Source of the DNA: Klebsiella africana
Lineage (GTDB): Bacteria; Pseudomonadota; Gammaproteobacteria; Enterobacterales; Enterobacteriaceae
NCBI RefSeq assembly: GCF_020526085.1
Contig: NZ_CP084874.1
Coordinates: forward strand, 4,402,001 to 4,466,000
Length of the DNA stretch: 64,000 nucleotides
Direction of reading: 5' to 3'
Shown piece by piece: positions 33,013 through 43,506 of the stretch; position 1 is the first letter of the stretch; the number at the start of each line of letters is the position of its first letter. The position numbers were made by a program, and so were the translations under genes. Under the pieces are notes generated by a model. It made no database searches, was not told the origin of the DNA, and saw nothing but the letters and a program-made list of their open reading frames with translations.

Positions 33013-34929
33013 TTATTTTTTATCTTTCACTTCTTCGAACTCAGCGTCGACAACATCGTCGTCTTTCGCGTTGCTCGCCTGAGCGTCAGCGGAACCCGCC
33101 TGCTGCTGAGCGTGCTGCTGCTGAGCGATTTCCATCAGCTTCTGAGAAGCCTGCGCCAGCGCCTGCATTTTCGCTTCGATATCCGCTTTGTCTTCGCCTT
33201 TCAGCGAAGTTTCCAGCGCGGTCAGCGCAGACTCAATGGCAGTTTTGTCGTCAGCCGGCAGTTTATCGCCTGCTTCTTCAACCTGCTTACGAGTGCTGTG
33301 CAGCAGATGATCGCCCTGGTTGCGGGTCTGTACCAGCTCTTCGAACTTACGGTCAGATTCAGCGTTAGCTTCTGCTTCGCGAACCATTTTCTGAATTTCT
33401 TCTTCATTCAGACCGGAAGACGCTTTGATGGTGATCTTCTGCTCTTTACCGCTGTTTTTGTCTTTCGCGGAAACGTGCAGGATACCGTCAGCATCGATAT
33501 CGAAAGTCACTTCGATCTGCGGCATGCCGCGCGGCGCCGGGTTAATACCATCCAGGTTGAACTGACCCAGAGATTTGTTATCAGACGCGCGTTTACGCTC
33601 ACCCTGCAGCACATGGATGGTTACCGCAGACTGGTTGTCTTCAGCGGTAGAGAACACCTGGCTGTGCTTGGTCGGGATGGTGGTGTTTTTGCTGATCAGC
33701 GCAGTCATTACGCCACCCATGGTTTCGATACCCAACGACAGCGGGGTTACGTCGAGCAGCAGTACGTCTTTCACATCGCCAGTCAATACACCGCCCTGAA
33801 CGGCAGCACCGATCGCCACGGCTTCATCCGGGTTAACGTCTTTACGCGGTTCTTTACCAAAGAACTCGGCCACTTTCTTCTGCACCATCGGCATACGAGT
33901 CTGACCACCAACGAGGATCACGTCGTTGATATCAGAAACGGACAGACCGGCATCCTGCAGAGCGACTTTCAGCGGCTCGATGGAACGGTTAACCAGGTCT
34001 TCTACCAGGCTTTCCAGTTTCGCGCGAGTCACTTTGATGTTCATGTGTTTCGGACCGGTCGCGTCTGCAGTGATGTACGGCAGGTTAACGTCGGTCTGCT
34101 GAGCAGAAGACAGTTCAATCTTCGCTTTCTCAGCGGCTTCTTTCAGGCGCTGCATAGCCAGCGGGTCGTTGCGCAGGTCAATGCCCTGATCTTTCTTGAA
34201 CTCATCAACGAGGTAGTTGATCAGACGCGTATCGAAGTCTTCGCCGCCCAGGTGGGTATCACCATTGGTCGCCAGAACTTCAAAGGTTTTTTCGCCATCA
34301 ACTTCGTCGATTTCGATAATAGAGATATCGAAAGTACCACCACCGAGGTCGTAAACCGCGATAGTACGGTTGCCCACTTCTTTATCCAGACCATAAGCCA
34401 GCGCGGCCGCGGTTGGTTCGTTGATGATACGTTTAACTTCCAGACCGGCGATACGGCCGGCATCTTTGGTTGCCTGACGCTGCGCATCGTTAAAGTAAGC
34501 CGGTACGGTGATAACCGCTTCAGTTACCGGTTCACCCAGGTAATCTTCAGCCGTTTTCTTCATTTTCTTCAGCACTTCTGCAGAGATCTGCGGCGGTGCA
34601 GTTTTGGTGCCTTTCACATCCAGCCATGCGTCGCCATTGTCTGCGGCAACAATTTTGTATGGCATGATAGAAACGTCACGCTGAACTTCTTCGTCCTGGA
34701 AGCGGCGGCCAATCAGGCGTTTAATCGCAAACAGGGTGTTTTGCGGGTTTGTCACTGCCTGACGTTTAGCCGGCTGACCAACCAGAGTTTCACCATCCTG
34801 GGTATAGGCAATGATAGAAGGCGTGGTGCGATCGCCTTCGGCGTTCTCCAGCACGCGTGCAGTAGTGCCATCCATAATCGCTACACAAGAGTTGGTAGTA
34901 CCCAGGTCGATACCAATAATTTTACCCAT
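33013..34929 (-). CDS. dnaK: Molecular chaperone DnaK (Hsp70)
   Basis: DnaK binds exposed hydrophobic segments of client proteins in an ATP-driven cycle with DnaJ and GrpE, and controls sigma-32. The product is 638 residues, the E. coli length. The Hsp70 signatures [25 protein letters not shown] and [10 protein letters not shown] lie in the ATPase domain. The substrate-binding domain and the acidic C-terminal tail ([14 protein letters not shown]) follow. Two sigma-32-type promoters lie upstream. Confidence 0.99.
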   Translation of the reverse strand: MGKIIGIDLGTTNSCVAIMDGTTARVLENAEGDRTTPSIIAYTQDGETLVGQPAKRQAVTNPQNTLFAIKRLIGRRFQDEEVQRDVSIMPYKIVAADNGDAWLDVKGTKTAPPQISAEVLKKMKKTAEDYLGEPVTEAVITVPAYFNDAQRQATKDAGRIAGLEVKRIINEPTAAALAYGLDKEVGNRTIAVYDLGGGTFDISIIEIDEVDGEKTFEVLATNGDTHLGGEDFDTRLINYLVDEFKKDQGIDLRNDPLAMQRLKEAAEKAKIELSSAQQTDVNLPYITADATGPKHMNIKVTRAKLESLVEDLVNRSIEPLKVALQDAGLSVSDINDVILVGGQTRMPMVQKKVAEFFGKEPRKDVNPDEAVAIGAAVQGGVLTGDVKDVLLLDVTPLSLGIETMGGVMTALISKNTTIPTKHSQVFSTAEDNQSAVTIHVLQGERKRASDNKSLGQFNLDGINPAPRGMPQIEVTFDIDADGILHVSAKDKNSGKEQKITIKASSGLNEEEIQKMVREAEANAESDRKFEELVQTRNQGDHLLHSTRKQVEEAGDKLPADDKTAIESALTALETSLKGEDKADIEAKMQALAQASQKLMEIAQQQHAQQQAGSADAQASNAKDDDVVDAEFEEVKDKK

Positions 34930-34976
34930 CTAAACGTCTCCACTAAAAATTCGATCAACATGTGGTTGTGAACCTG

Positions 34977-35079
34977 TAATAAGGGCGAAACGTGCGGTTT
35001 CAACTGCCCAGACATCATTTTTTTTCAGGTTCTTCACTGCGGTTGACTACAAGATGGGGTCGCCCACTCCGGCATCAAG
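34977..35079 (-). promoter_or_regulatory. Heat-shock (sigma-32) promoters P1 and P2 of dnaKJ
   Basis: On the minus strand, CTTGATG (35073-35079) and CCCCATCT (35052-35059) are 13 bases apart, a strong sigma-32 promoter. A second pair, TTGAAAC (34997-35003) and CCTTATTA (34977-34984), lies nearer the gene. Both match the layout of E. coli dnaK P1 and P2. The rest of the gap up to yaaI (35080-35312) is AT-rich with no gene; TTGACA at 35220 may belong to a yaaI promoter. Confidence 0.85.
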
Positions 35080-35312
35080 GGGCAAGCATAAAAATTTTTT
35101 GCGTCGGATTCACACACAGTTACGGATGGCTTACCGAACAAGGTTGTTGGATGGCAAAAACGGCAGCGAAATATGTATACAAAAAACAAATTAAAACACC
35201 AAATATATTCATAATATCATTGACATAACCCGCAATACTTGCGCGCTAAAAGCCCCGTTTTCGCAGTGATAAACTCCCGCCACTGCACTTTGCTTATTCA
35301 GGGGACAAATTA

Positions 35313-35717
35313 ATGAAATCGCTATACCGGCTTTCCGTGGGGCTTATCCTCGGCGCGTCATTTATCACCTCGGCGGCCGCTAACGACCATAAAATCCTCG
35401 GCGTGATAGCTATGCCGCGCAATGAAACCAACGACCTGACGCTGACGCTCCCCGTCTGCCGGGTGGTCAAACGCATTCAGCTCAGCGCCGACCGCGGCGA
35501 TATACAGCTCTCCGGGGCAACGGTCTACTTTAAAGCCAGCCACGGCGCCAGCCACACACTGAACGTCCCCGCCGGGATCAAAGAGGGCAGCACCACCGGC
35601 TGGATCAACATCAATAGTGATAACGACAGCAAACGCTGTGTGAAAAAAATCGCTTTCTCCGGCCACACGGTGCACTCCTCAGATATGGCGTCACTGAAAA
35701 TTATCGGCGATGACTAA
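35313..35717 (+). CDS. yaaI: YaaI, periplasmic protein of unknown function (DUF2541)
   Basis: The product is 134 residues, as in E. coli, and keeps most of its mature sequence ([35 protein letters not shown]). A signal peptide ends near SAAA-ND (about residue 23). Two conserved cysteines (in PVCRVV and KRCVKK) could form a disulfide. AGGGGA precedes the ATG. The function is unknown. Its 3' end lies 28 bases before yaaW. Confidence 0.93.
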   Translation: MKSLYRLSVGLILGASFITSAAANDHKILGVIAMPRNETNDLTLTLPVCRVVKRIQLSADRGDIQLSGATVYFKASHGASHTLNVPAGIKEGSTTGWININSDNDSKRCVKKIAFSGHTVHSSDMASLKIIGDD

Positions 35718-35745
35718 CGTCGTTCCCTGCCCGAGAGAAAACGTT

Positions 35746-36495
35746 ATGCATATTAATTACCTGGATGATGACGATCTCGCCTTTCTGCGTGAGTGCAGCG
35801 AGGCGCATCTGGAAGCCTTTACCCGCATTCTGACCCACGGGGAAAATGGCAAACCCCGTCTCTCCAGCACGCTCCTGCGCAACGAGACTTTTTTAGCGAT
35901 GGAGGGGCATCCGGAGCGCTATCGTCGCAACTGGCAGTTGATTGCTGGCGAGCTGCAGCATTTTGGCGGCGACAGCATCGCCAACACCCTGCGGCGCCAT
36001 GGCAAATTTTATCGCGCGATCCTGCTGGATGTATGCAAGCGGCTGAAAGCGAAAGTCGACAAACAGATGTCGACGCCGCAGATCGAGCAGCAGTTGCTGA
36101 CCCATTTTCTGCAAAATAGCTGGAAGAAGCTCGATGCAGCGCAAAAAGCGCAGTTTCTCGCCGCAGTGGAATGCCGGAGCAACGAGCTGGACACCCTGAT
36201 GCCCCATCTGCTAAGGCATCGTAAGCTGAGCGAAGGCGTCACCCTGTTGCTGGATGAACGCTTAACCGCCATCCTGCGCACGCACGCCGCAGTAAGCGTT
36301 ATCGGACATGGCCTGGTGCGCGGTGCCGGGCTGGGTGGACCGCTCGGCGCCGCGCTGAACAGCGTTAAAGCGGTGAGCGGCAGCGCCTATCGGGTCACCA
36401 TCCCCGCGGTCCTGCATATTGCCTGTTTACGGCAAATGCTCCAGCCGCCGTCAGACAGCGCGGAAATTGGTGAAAAATACCCCGCCAGATCATAG
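35746..36495 (+). CDS. yaaW: YaaW family protein (UPF0174)
   Basis: The start at 35746 (MHINYLDDDDLAFLREC) fits E. coli YaaW; a longer frame overlapping yaaI lacks support. The product is 249 residues against 237 in E. coli, with extra residues at the C-terminus (from about QPPSDSAE). The core RNWQLIAGELQHFGGDSIAN and the glycine-rich segment GHGLVRGAGLGGPLGAALN are conserved. No function is known; the glycine-rich stretch could touch membranes, which is speculation. Confidence 0.92.
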   Translation: MHINYLDDDDLAFLRECSEAHLEAFTRILTHGENGKPRLSSTLLRNETFLAMEGHPERYRRNWQLIAGELQHFGGDSIANTLRRHGKFYRAILLDVCKRLKAKVDKQMSTPQIEQQLLTHFLQNSWKKLDAAQKAQFLAAVECRSNELDTLMPHLLRHRKLSEGVTLLLDERLTAILRTHAAVSVIGHGLVRGAGLGGPLGAALNSVKAVSGSAYRVTIPAVLHIACLRQMLQPPSDSAEIGEKYPARS

Positions 36496-36583
36496 ACAGC
36501 CCTTTAGCGCCTCATTATTATGCCGCGCCCCGCCGCCAAGTCGCGGGGTAATGCTTCCCTTTTAATGATAATTTTGAGGAATT

Positions 36584-37150
36584 ATGGGCAACACTAAGTT
36601 GGCTAATCCGGCACCGCTGGGCCTTATGGGCTTCGGCATGACCACTATTCTGCTTAACCTGGCGAATAGCGGCCTGTTCGCATTCGATGTAGCTATCCTG
36701 GCGATGGGCATTTTTTACGGCGGCATTGCGCAAATTTTTGCTGGCCTGCTGGAATACAAAAAAGGCAACACTTTTGGCTTAACCGCTTTTACCTCCTACG
36801 GCAGCTTCTGGCTGACGCTGGTGGCTATCCTTCTGATGCCGAAAATGGGCCTGGCAGACGCGCCTAACGCGCACTTCCTCGGTATGTACCTCGGCCTGTG
36901 GGGCGTCTTTACCCTGTTTATGTTCTTTGGCACCCTGAAGGCAGCCCGCATGCTGCAGTTTGTCTTCCTGAGCCTGACCGTACTGTTCGCGCTGCTGGCG
37001 ATTGGCCATTTGGCCGATAACGAAAGCATTGTGAAGGTGGCCGGCTGGGTCGGCCTGGTTTGTGGCGCCAGCGCTATTTACCTGGCGATGGGTGAAGTGC
37101 TGAACGAGCAGTTCGGCCGCACCGTGCTGCCGATTGGCGAACCGCGCTAA
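36584..37150 (+). CDS. satP: Succinate-acetate/proton symporter SatP
   Basis: SatP imports acetate and succinate with protons. The product is 188 residues with six hydrophobic segments, matching E. coli SatP (YaaH) in length and nearly in sequence. The family signature NPAPLGLMGFGMTT lies near the N-terminus, followed by GGIAQIFAGLLEYKKGNTF. GAGGA precedes the ATG. Confidence 0.96.
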   Translation: MGNTKLANPAPLGLMGFGMTTILLNLANSGLFAFDVAILAMGIFYGGIAQIFAGLLEYKKGNTFGLTAFTSYGSFWLTLVAILLMPKMGLADAPNAHFLGMYLGLWGVFTLFMFFGTLKAARMLQFVFLSLTVLFALLAIGHLADNESIVKVAGWVGLVCGASAIYLAMGEVLNEQFGRTVLPIGEPR

Positions 37151-37156
37151 TCTTCT

Positions 37157-37183
37157 GCCGCCGTCCTGTCACAGGGCGGCGGC
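37157..37183. terminator. Hairpin between convergent satP and the MHS transporter
   Basis: GCCGCCGTCCT and AGGGCGGCGGC pair across a 5-base loop, 6 bases after the satP stop and 13 before the end of the convergent gene. No long T run follows on either strand, so termination is only likely. Confidence 0.55.
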
Positions 37184-37196
37184 ATGTCAGTCATCT

Positions 37197-38501
37197 TTAG
37201 CGCTGTAGCTCCCCTTCCGGCATTCCCGTCGGCGCCGTCAGCCCCTGACGTAGCCAGATACCTAATCCCAGCCCCATCAGCGACAGGGCCAGCACATACC
37301 ATGCCGGCGCCATCGGCGACACGCCCATCAGCATGGTAACGGCAATCGGCGTCAGGCCGCCAAAGATCGCGTATGACAGGTTGTAGGAAAACGAGATGCC
37401 GGTGAAGCGTACTTCCGCCGGGAAGGCCCGTACCATCACATATGGCACCGCCCCCACCACGCCGACGCACAGCCCCACCGTGCCATAGAGCAGAAACAAG
37501 CGCTGCGGGCTGGCGCCGGCAAGATGATAAAAGGCCCAGCTGGCGACCGCCAGCAGCAGACTGCCGACGATAAAAGTGCGGCTGGCGCCGAAGCGGTCCG
37601 CCGCCAGCCCGGCGAGCAGACAGCCGATACACAACATAATGGTGGCGATGCTGTTGGCCTGCAGGGTAATGGCCGGCGCAAAACCATAGTGCTTCTGCAG
37701 CCAGACCGGTGACATCAGGATCACCACCACCACGCCTGCTGACAGCAGCCAGGTCAGTAGCATAGAGATCACTACCGCCTTCTGATGCTTGAGCGCCACC
37801 GCTTTCACCGGCAGCTCCTGCGCCAGCGCTTTGCGCTGTTGCATCTCAAGAAAGATGGGCGTCTCCTGCAACCAGCGGCGCAAATACATCGCGATCAGAC
37901 CAAATATGCCGCCCAGCAGGAAGGGGATCCGCCAGCCGCCGTCGTGGATACCCTGCGGCGTCAGGCTGGTATTGATTAGCGTCGCCACTACCGATCCCAG
38001 CAGGATGCCTACCGTCAGGCCGGCCGTCAGCGTGCCGCAGGCGATACCAATGCGTTTTTCCGGGACATGCTCGGCGACAAACACCCAGGCGCCAGGCACC
38101 TCCCCGCCGATCGCCGCTCCCTGCAGAATACGCATCAGCAGCAACAGCAGCGGCGCGACGATACCCACCGAGCTATAGGTCGGCAGCAGGCCAATCGCCA
38201 GGGTCGGCAACGCCATTAGCAGGATGCTAAGGGTGAACATTTTCTTGCGCCCTACCAGATCGCCAAAGTGGGCCATGATGATCCCACCCAGCGGACGTGC
38301 CAGATACCCGGCGGCGAAAATGCCAAAAGTCTGCACCTGACGCAGCCATTCCGGTATATCCGCGGGGAAGAAAAGCTCACCGACAACGGTGGCGAAGAAA
38401 ACAAAAATGATGAAGTCATAAAACTCCAGCGCGCCGCCAAGGGCGGCCAGCGTTAGCGTTTTATAATCCTGGCGGTCGAGCGGTCGGTTTGCATATGACA
38501 T
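37197..38501 (-). CDS. MFS transporter, metabolite:H+ symporter (MHS) family
   Basis: This 434-residue protein has 12 membrane segments and the MHS pattern: ALEFYDFIIFVFFATVVG in the first segment, FGDLVGRKKMF in the first cytoplasmic loop, and RILQGAAIGGEVPGAWVFVAE. Relatives carry alpha-ketoglutarate, citrate, shikimate and proline/betaine. The substrate cannot be told. It has no counterpart between satP and mog in E. coli K-12, so it is an addition or a loss at this site. It is convergent with satP and ends well short of any operon partner. Confidence 0.87.
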   Translation of the reverse strand: MSYANRPLDRQDYKTLTLAALGGALEFYDFIIFVFFATVVGELFFPADIPEWLRQVQTFGIFAAGYLARPLGGIIMAHFGDLVGRKKMFTLSILLMALPTLAIGLLPTYSSVGIVAPLLLLLMRILQGAAIGGEVPGAWVFVAEHVPEKRIGIACGTLTAGLTVGILLGSVVATLINTSLTPQGIHDGGWRIPFLLGGIFGLIAMYLRRWLQETPIFLEMQQRKALAQELPVKAVALKHQKAVVISMLLTWLLSAGVVVVILMSPVWLQKHYGFAPAITLQANSIATIMLCIGCLLAGLAADRFGASRTFIVGSLLLAVASWAFYHLAGASPQRLFLLYGTVGLCVGVVGAVPYVMVRAFPAEVRFTGISFSYNLSYAIFGGLTPIAVTMLMGVSPMAPAWYVLALSLMGLGLGIWLRQGLTAPTGMPEGELQR

Positions 38502-38620
38502 AACGCGATTTCATCCTGAGGTGTGCAGCGTATTTTATAGTGTGTAAAGTAAACAGCACTATATCGTAAATAAAACGGCACACCATCAGCGATGCAGGTT
38601 ATGTCACAATTGCATCAAAT

Positions 38621-39208
38621 TCAGGATAAAGTTTCGCGTCTGGCGCTCTTGGGACGAAATGCTTCTACTATAAGGCCATCGGTTTCCACATAGGGCCCCT
38701 CAAGCAACTGTATACAATAAGGTACACTTGCGAAAATACCGTGCACCAGCACGTTGCCGTCAGCATCTTTCACGCCTTCCAGGGTCTCCTGAATCGCTTT
38801 CGGTTGTCCAGGAAGATTGAGGATCAGCGCCTGCTTGCGGATCACCCCGACCTGCCGGGAAAGGATAGCCGTCGGCACAAAGTGTAGGCTAACCTGGCGC
38901 ATTTGCTCGCCGAAGCCCGGCATCTCGCGATCGGCGATCGCCAGCGTGGCGTCAGGCGTCACATCGCGACGCGCAGGGCCGGTTCCGCCGGTGGTCAGCA
39001 CCAGGTGGCACCCCATTTCGTCAACCAGTTCGCACAGCGTTTGCTCAATGATGACCTGTTCGTCCGGAATCAGGCGGGTCTGCAGTTCGAAGGGGGTGGT
39101 AAGGGCACGCGTCAGCCACTCTTCCAGTGCCGGGATGCCTTTATCCTGATAGACGCCGCTGGAGGCGCGATCGGAGATGGAAACTAAGCCGATTCGTAAG
39201 GTATTCAT
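38621..39208 (-). CDS. mog: Molybdopterin adenylyltransferase Mog
   Basis: Mog adenylates molybdopterin before MoeA inserts molybdate. With the start MNTLRIGLVSISDRAS at 39208 the product is 195 residues, the E. coli length; a 5-codon extension upstream is unlikely. The substrate loop TTGGTGPARRDVTPD is intact. The gene lies about 100 bases after talB on the same strand. Confidence 0.96.
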   Translation of the reverse strand: MNTLRIGLVSISDRASSGVYQDKGIPALEEWLTRALTTPFELQTRLIPDEQVIIEQTLCELVDEMGCHLVLTTGGTGPARRDVTPDATLAIADREMPGFGEQMRQVSLHFVPTAILSRQVGVIRKQALILNLPGQPKAIQETLEGVKDADGNVLVHGIFASVPYCIQLLEGPYVETDGLIVEAFRPKSARRETLS

Positions 39209-39307
39209 GGTTATTCCGTTCAAACTATGGCGTTAAACGAAATGATACACTGCCGGAGGCGGGACAGACAGTGTAAAGTGGCCGACGGGCGTCGGCCACC
39301 TGCGGTA

Positions 39308-40261
39308 TTACAGCAGTTCGTCGATCATTTTTTCCAGTTTTTCCTGGTCGATCGCAAACTTACGGATACCTTCCGCCAGTTTGTCTACCGCCATCGGATC
39401 CTGGTTATGCTGCCACAGGAACTCAGACTCGGTAATACGCTCCGGACGGGCTTTCACTTCACCGGTATACACCAGTTTACGCTCAACCGCGCCTTCGCTT
39501 TCGGACAGCTCTTTCAGCAGCGCCGGGGCGATGGTCAGGCGGTCACAGCCAGCCAGTTCCAGAATTTCGCCAACGTTACGGAAGCTTGCGCCCATCACCA
39601 CGGTTTCATAACCGTGCTGCTTGTAGTACTCGTAGATTTCGCTGACGGAAACCACGCCCGGATCTTCTGCCGGCGCGTACTCTTTCTTGTCAGTGTTGGC
39701 TTTGTACCAGTCGAGGATACGGCCAACGAACGGTGAAATCAGGAAGACGCCCGCTTCGGCGCAAGCGCGAGCCTGAGCGAAGGAGAACAGCAGCGTCAGG
39801 TTACAGTTGATGCCTTCTTTTTCCAGCTGTTCAGCGGCGCGAATGCCCTGCCAGGTGGAAGCCAGCTTGATAAGGATGCGATCGTTGCTGATGCCTGCGT
39901 CGTTGTACAGCTTGATGATGCGCTTGGCTTTAGCGATAGACGCTTCGGTGTCATAGGAGAGACGAGCATCGACTTCGGTGGAGATACGGCCCGGGATCAG
40001 TTTCAGAATTTCGAGACCAATATTCACCGCCAGCTTGTCGGAAGCGTCGAGGATCTGCTGCGCGCGATCGCTGCTCTGGCTACGCGCCCAGGTCACTGCG
40101 TCGTCAATCAGCTTACGGTACTCAGGGATCTGAGCCGCGCCGAGAATCAGGGAAGGGTTGGTGGTGGCATCCTGAGGCTGATACAGCTTCATTGCCGCAA
40201 TATCTCCGGTGTCAGCGACGACAGTGGTGTACTGACGCAGAGAAGTTAATTTATCCGTCAT
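39308..40261 (-). CDS. talB: Transaldolase B
   Basis: TalB moves a dihydroxyacetone unit between sedoheptulose 7-phosphate and glyceraldehyde 3-phosphate in the non-oxidative pentose phosphate pathway. The product is 317 residues, the E. coli length. The Schiff-base lysine (about 132) lies in [13 protein letters not shown]; the conserved aspartate 17 and the DATTNPSLI motif are present. It is divergent from yaaJ with about 200 bases between. Confidence 0.97.
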   Translation of the reverse strand: MTDKLTSLRQYTTVVADTGDIAAMKLYQPQDATTNPSLILGAAQIPEYRKLIDDAVTWARSQSSDRAQQILDASDKLAVNIGLEILKLIPGRISTEVDARLSYDTEASIAKAKRIIKLYNDAGISNDRILIKLASTWQGIRAAEQLEKEGINCNLTLLFSFAQARACAEAGVFLISPFVGRILDWYKANTDKKEYAPAEDPGVVSVSEIYEYYKQHGYETVVMGASFRNVGEILELAGCDRLTIAPALLKELSESEGAVERKLVYTGEVKARPERITESEFLWQHNQDPMAVDKLAEGIRKFAIDQEKLEKMIDELL

Positions 40262-40463
40262 GATATATTTCTCTTAAACAGCAGTTAAGGGGATGTAACC
40301 GGTCTGCCCAGATGATAACACGCTGCCGGGTCAGCGCAACCGCCGACGAGAGAAGACCGCAGAGTGTGATAAACTATGCAGATTAATTTGCTGAAAGCGA
40401 AAGGATTGTCACTTAATTGGTAACGCTTACACTGGCGTGCCGGCATAGACAAGAGGACGTTTA

Positions 40464-41894
40464 ATGCCTGATTTTCTCTCATTTATCAACGAAATACTCT
40501 GGGGCTCGGTAATGATTTATCTGTTACTGGGCGCCGGCATCTGGTTTAGCTGGCAAACCCGGGGTATTCAGTTTCGTTACGTCCGCAAGTTTGGCCGCAG
40601 CCTGAAAAAAAGCCTCCACCCGCAGCCGGGTGGTTTAACGTCTTTTCAGGCGCTCTGTACCAGTCTTGCCGCCCGGGTGGGTAGCGGCAATCTGGCCGGG
40701 GTGACGCTGGCGATCGCCGCCGGCGGGCCCGGCGCTGTATTCTGGATGTGGGTTTCCGCCCTGCTCGGCATGGCCAGCAGCTTTGCTGAATGTTCCCTTG
40801 CTCAGCTGTATAAAGAGCGCGATAGCCGCGGGCAGTTTCGCGGTGGCCCGGCCTGGTATATGGCGCGCGGGCTCGGCATGCGCTGGATGGGCGTCCTGTT
40901 TTCGATCCTGCTCCTGCTGGCCTATGGTTTTATCTTCAACACTGTGCAGGCCAACTCCGTAGCCCATGCCCTGCATTATGCGTTCGATCTGCCGGCGGCA
41001 GTCAGCGGCGGCGTGCTGGCCATCCTCGTTTTGCTAACGATCCTCCGTGGTTTACGCGGCGTGGCGCGCCTGATGCAGTGGATTGTTCCCACCATGGCGC
41101 TCATGTGGATTGCCACCAGCTTGCTCATCGGCCTGTGGCATATCACCGCCCTGCCGACGATTTTCGCCACCATCTTTCGCTGCGCCTTCGGCTGGCAGGA
41201 GGCCGCCGCCGGCGCGGTGGGCTACACCATCAGCCAGGCGCTGACCAGCGGCTTCCAGCGTGGCATGTTTTCCAATGAAGCCGGGATGGGATCTTCACCT
41301 AACGCCGCCGCCGCCGCCGCCTCCTGGCCGCCGCACCCGGCGGCGCAGGGGATCGTGCAGATGATTGGCGTGTTTATCGATACCATCGTGATCTGTACCG
41401 CCAGCGCGGTCATCGTCATGCTGGCGCCGCGGCCCGACAATGAATATACGCTCAACGGTATTCAGGACTTGCAACACGCAATGAGCGTGCTGGTCGGCAG
41501 CTGGGGAGCGGATTTTATCGCCTTCATCGTGATGCTGTTCGCCTTTAGCTCTATCGTGGCCAACTACGTGTATGCGGAAAATAATCTGGTTTTCCTGCGC
41601 CTGGACTCACCGCGCTACATCTGGGCGCTACGGATAGTCACCGTCCTGATGGTGCTGCTGGGAACCATGATTAGCCTGCCGGTCATCTGGCAGAGCGCGG
41701 ATATCATTATGGCGCTGATGGCGATGACCAATCTGACGGCTATCCTGCTGCTCTCCCCGACGGTGCGGATTATCGCCAGCGATTATCTGCGTCAGCGGCG
41801 GCTGGGTATCCAGCCGACTTTCGATGCCACTCGTTACCCGGATATTGACCAACAGCTGGCCCCGGGCGCCTGGAATGAATTGCCGCGCGAATAG
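40464..41894 (+). CDS. yaaJ: Sodium/alanine symporter family protein YaaJ
   Basis: YaaJ belongs to the AGCS (alanine or glycine:cation symporter) family. The product is 476 residues, the E. coli length. The family signature [11 protein letters not shown] and the segment [20 protein letters not shown] are conserved. About 11 membrane segments are expected. AGAGGA precedes the ATG. Substrate (alanine or glycine) is by family, not shown. Confidence 0.95.
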   Translation: MPDFLSFINEILWGSVMIYLLLGAGIWFSWQTRGIQFRYVRKFGRSLKKSLHPQPGGLTSFQALCTSLAARVGSGNLAGVTLAIAAGGPGAVFWMWVSALLGMASSFAECSLAQLYKERDSRGQFRGGPAWYMARGLGMRWMGVLFSILLLLAYGFIFNTVQANSVAHALHYAFDLPAAVSGGVLAILVLLTILRGLRGVARLMQWIVPTMALMWIATSLLIGLWHITALPTIFATIFRCAFGWQEAAAGAVGYTISQALTSGFQRGMFSNEAGMGSSPNAAAAAASWPPHPAAQGIVQMIGVFIDTIVICTASAVIVMLAPRPDNEYTLNGIQDLQHAMSVLVGSWGADFIAFIVMLFAFSSIVANYVYAENNLVFLRLDSPRYIWALRIVTVLMVLLGTMISLPVIWQSADIIMALMAMTNLTAILLLSPTVRIIASDYLRQRRLGIQPTFDATRYPDIDQQLAPGAWNELPRE

Positions 41895-41971
41895 CGCGGC
41901 AATTGCAGCTATCGATCCCACCATGCGCTTTTTTTGTTAAAATTCGTCGAAATTACCTGCAAGGACTGGAT

Positions 41972-42745
41972 ATGCTGATTCTGATTTCACCTGCTAAAAC
42001 GCTCGATTATCAAAGCCCGCTGGCAACGACTCGCTATACCCAGCCCGAACTCCTGGAGTATTCTCAGCAGCTTATCGGCATCGCCCGTAAGCTGAGCGCA
42101 CCGCAGATTGGCAAGCTAATGAGTATTAGCGACAAGCTGGCGGATCTGAACGCTACCCGTTTCCACGACTGGCATCCTGATTTTACGCCGCAAAATGCCC
42201 GTCAGGCGATCCTGGCGTTTAAGGGCGATGTCTACACCGGTCTGCAGGCAGAAACGTTCACCGAAGATGACTTCGACTTCGCCCAGCAGCATCTGCGTAT
42301 GCTCTCCGGGCTGTATGGCGTACTGCGCCCGCTGGACCTGATGCAGCCCTATCGCCTGGAGATGGGGATCCGCCTGGAAAATCCGCGCGGCAATGATCTG
42401 TATCAGTTCTGGGGCGATACCATTACCGAGAAGCTGAATCAGGCGCTGCGCGATCAGGGCGACGATATCGTCATCAACCTTGCTTCCGATGAGTATTTTA
42501 AATCGGTGAAAACGCCAAAACTGCAGGGCCAGCTGATCAAGCCGGTGTTCCTCGATGAGAAGAATGGCAAATTCAAAGTGATCAGCTTCTATGCGAAGAA
42601 AGCCCGTGGCCTGATGAGCCGCTACATTATTGAAAACCGCTTAACCCAGCCCGAACAGCTCAAAGCCTTTAATAGCGAAGGCTATTTCTTTGATGCAGAT
42701 GCGTCGGAGAAAGGCGAGCTGGTGTTTAAACGCCACGAGCAATAA
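41972..42745 (+). CDS. yaaA: Peroxide-stress protein YaaA (DUF328)
   Basis: YaaA lowers intracellular free iron during hydrogen peroxide stress in E. coli, where OxyR controls it. The start [16 protein letters not shown] at 41972 gives 257 residues (E. coli 258); AAGGA precedes it. The conserved core [14 protein letters not shown] and [19 protein letters not shown] is intact, as is [15 protein letters not shown] longer frame into the yaaJ gap is rejected. Confidence 0.95.
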   Translation: MLILISPAKTLDYQSPLATTRYTQPELLEYSQQLIGIARKLSAPQIGKLMSISDKLADLNATRFHDWHPDFTPQNARQAILAFKGDVYTGLQAETFTEDDFDFAQQHLRMLSGLYGVLRPLDLMQPYRLEMGIRLENPRGNDLYQFWGDTITEKLNQALRDQGDDIVINLASDEYFKSVKTPKLQGQLIKPVFLDEKNGKFKVISFYAKKARGLMSRYIIENRLTQPEQLKAFNSEGYFFDADASEKGELVFKRHEQ

Positions 42746-42760
42746 CACGTTGCGGTAATA

Positions 42761-42784
42761 AAAAAGGGGAGTCATTCCCCTTTT
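42761..42784 (+). terminator. yaaA terminator
   Basis: AAAAAGGGGA and TCCCCTTTT arms form a hairpin 16 bases after the yaaA stop. A and T runs on both sides let it serve the convergent lipoprotein gene too. Confidence 0.85.
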
Positions 42785-42814
42785 CAATATAAATAAACGA
42801 GATTATTACTTATT

Positions 42815-43192
42815 TTAACGAACCCAGTTTTCCACCACGCCTTTTTCATCGAAGAAAACCATCAGTGAATTCGAATCTTTTTGGCTGGACTTATCGACCG
42901 CATCGGCAGCTTGCGATGCCCCGGTCACCGGAATTATGGAACCCGCGAGACTGACCAGATTGATCCCTTTATCTACTGAATAATACCAGCTCTCTTTGCC
43001 CGATGCCGTCACCGTCGTATGACCAGAATCCGGGGCACCAAAATACTGACGAACTTCGGCCTTGGTGGTTTTCCCGACAATCAGATGTTGTTTCAGATAG
43101 GCTGGCGTTAATTTATCTTCATTACCGCCAATCGTAGTCCCGGAACAGCCTGTTAAAGCGAACACCACAAAAAAAAGAGATAAAATACGCAT
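42815..43192 (-). CDS. Small lipoprotein with a BamE/SmpA-like fold
   Basis: This 125-residue protein has a lipoprotein signal ending in LTGC (cysteine 16). The mature part begins with a short linker and then LKQHLIVGKTTKAEVRQYFGAPD, the helix-turn-helix-like pattern at the start of the BamE/SmpA fold, and ends with LMVFFDEKGVVENW, which is also typical. It is not BamE itself. The function is unknown. It is not next to thrC in E. coli K-12, and the flanking DNA is AT-rich, so it may be acquired. Confidence 0.85.
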   Translation of the reverse strand: MRILSLFFVVFALTGCSGTTIGGNEDKLTPAYLKQHLIVGKTTKAEVRQYFGAPDSGHTTVTASGKESWYYSVDKGINLVSLAGSIIPVTGASQAADAVDKSSQKDSNSLMVFFDEKGVVENWVR

Positions 43193-43449
43193 GTTTCCTC
43201 CTTGAAAACTTTGTGCATTAACAATGCATCTATAACAAATGATATCTATAGCTGATTCATAATAAAATCAGCAGCATAAATATAACCAGCATGAAATAAT
43301 AATTAAAAAAGATAATCCAGTGGAATTACCCTGCAAAGAGGCCAATCCGTAAAAGAGTTTGCAATAAAAGCAGTGCACTGACAATAAAATAGTGGCGGGA
43401 ATTTTATGGAGAGAAATTTTGTTGATATGGAAAAAGTGCGTTAAATATA
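43193..43449. other. AT-rich intergenic region between thrC and the lipoprotein gene
   Basis: About 250 bases with GC content clearly below the flanking genes. No credible coding sequence, RNA gene or repeat was found. It must hold the promoter of the lipoprotein gene. Confidence 0.5.
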
Positions 43450-43475
43450 AAACCGGGCAATAGCTGCCCGGTTTT
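43450..43475 (-). terminator. thr operon terminator
   Basis: AAACCGGGCA and TGCCCGGTTTT pair across a short loop. It lies about 30 bases after the thrC stop, with T residues on the minus strand. Confidence 0.9.
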
Positions 43476-43506
43476 ATCAATCATGTTGCCGATATTATTG
43501 CCTGAC

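Noticed and set aside
32983..34971. 662-codon open frame opposite dnaK
   Set aside because: Antisense to dnaK. Such frames are well known from DnaK genes and have been mistaken for proteins; no evidence of expression here.
43268..43480. 70-codon minus-strand frame between thrC and the lipoprotein gene
   Set aside because: It runs through the thrC terminator and AT-rich DNA, with no ribosome site and no family features.
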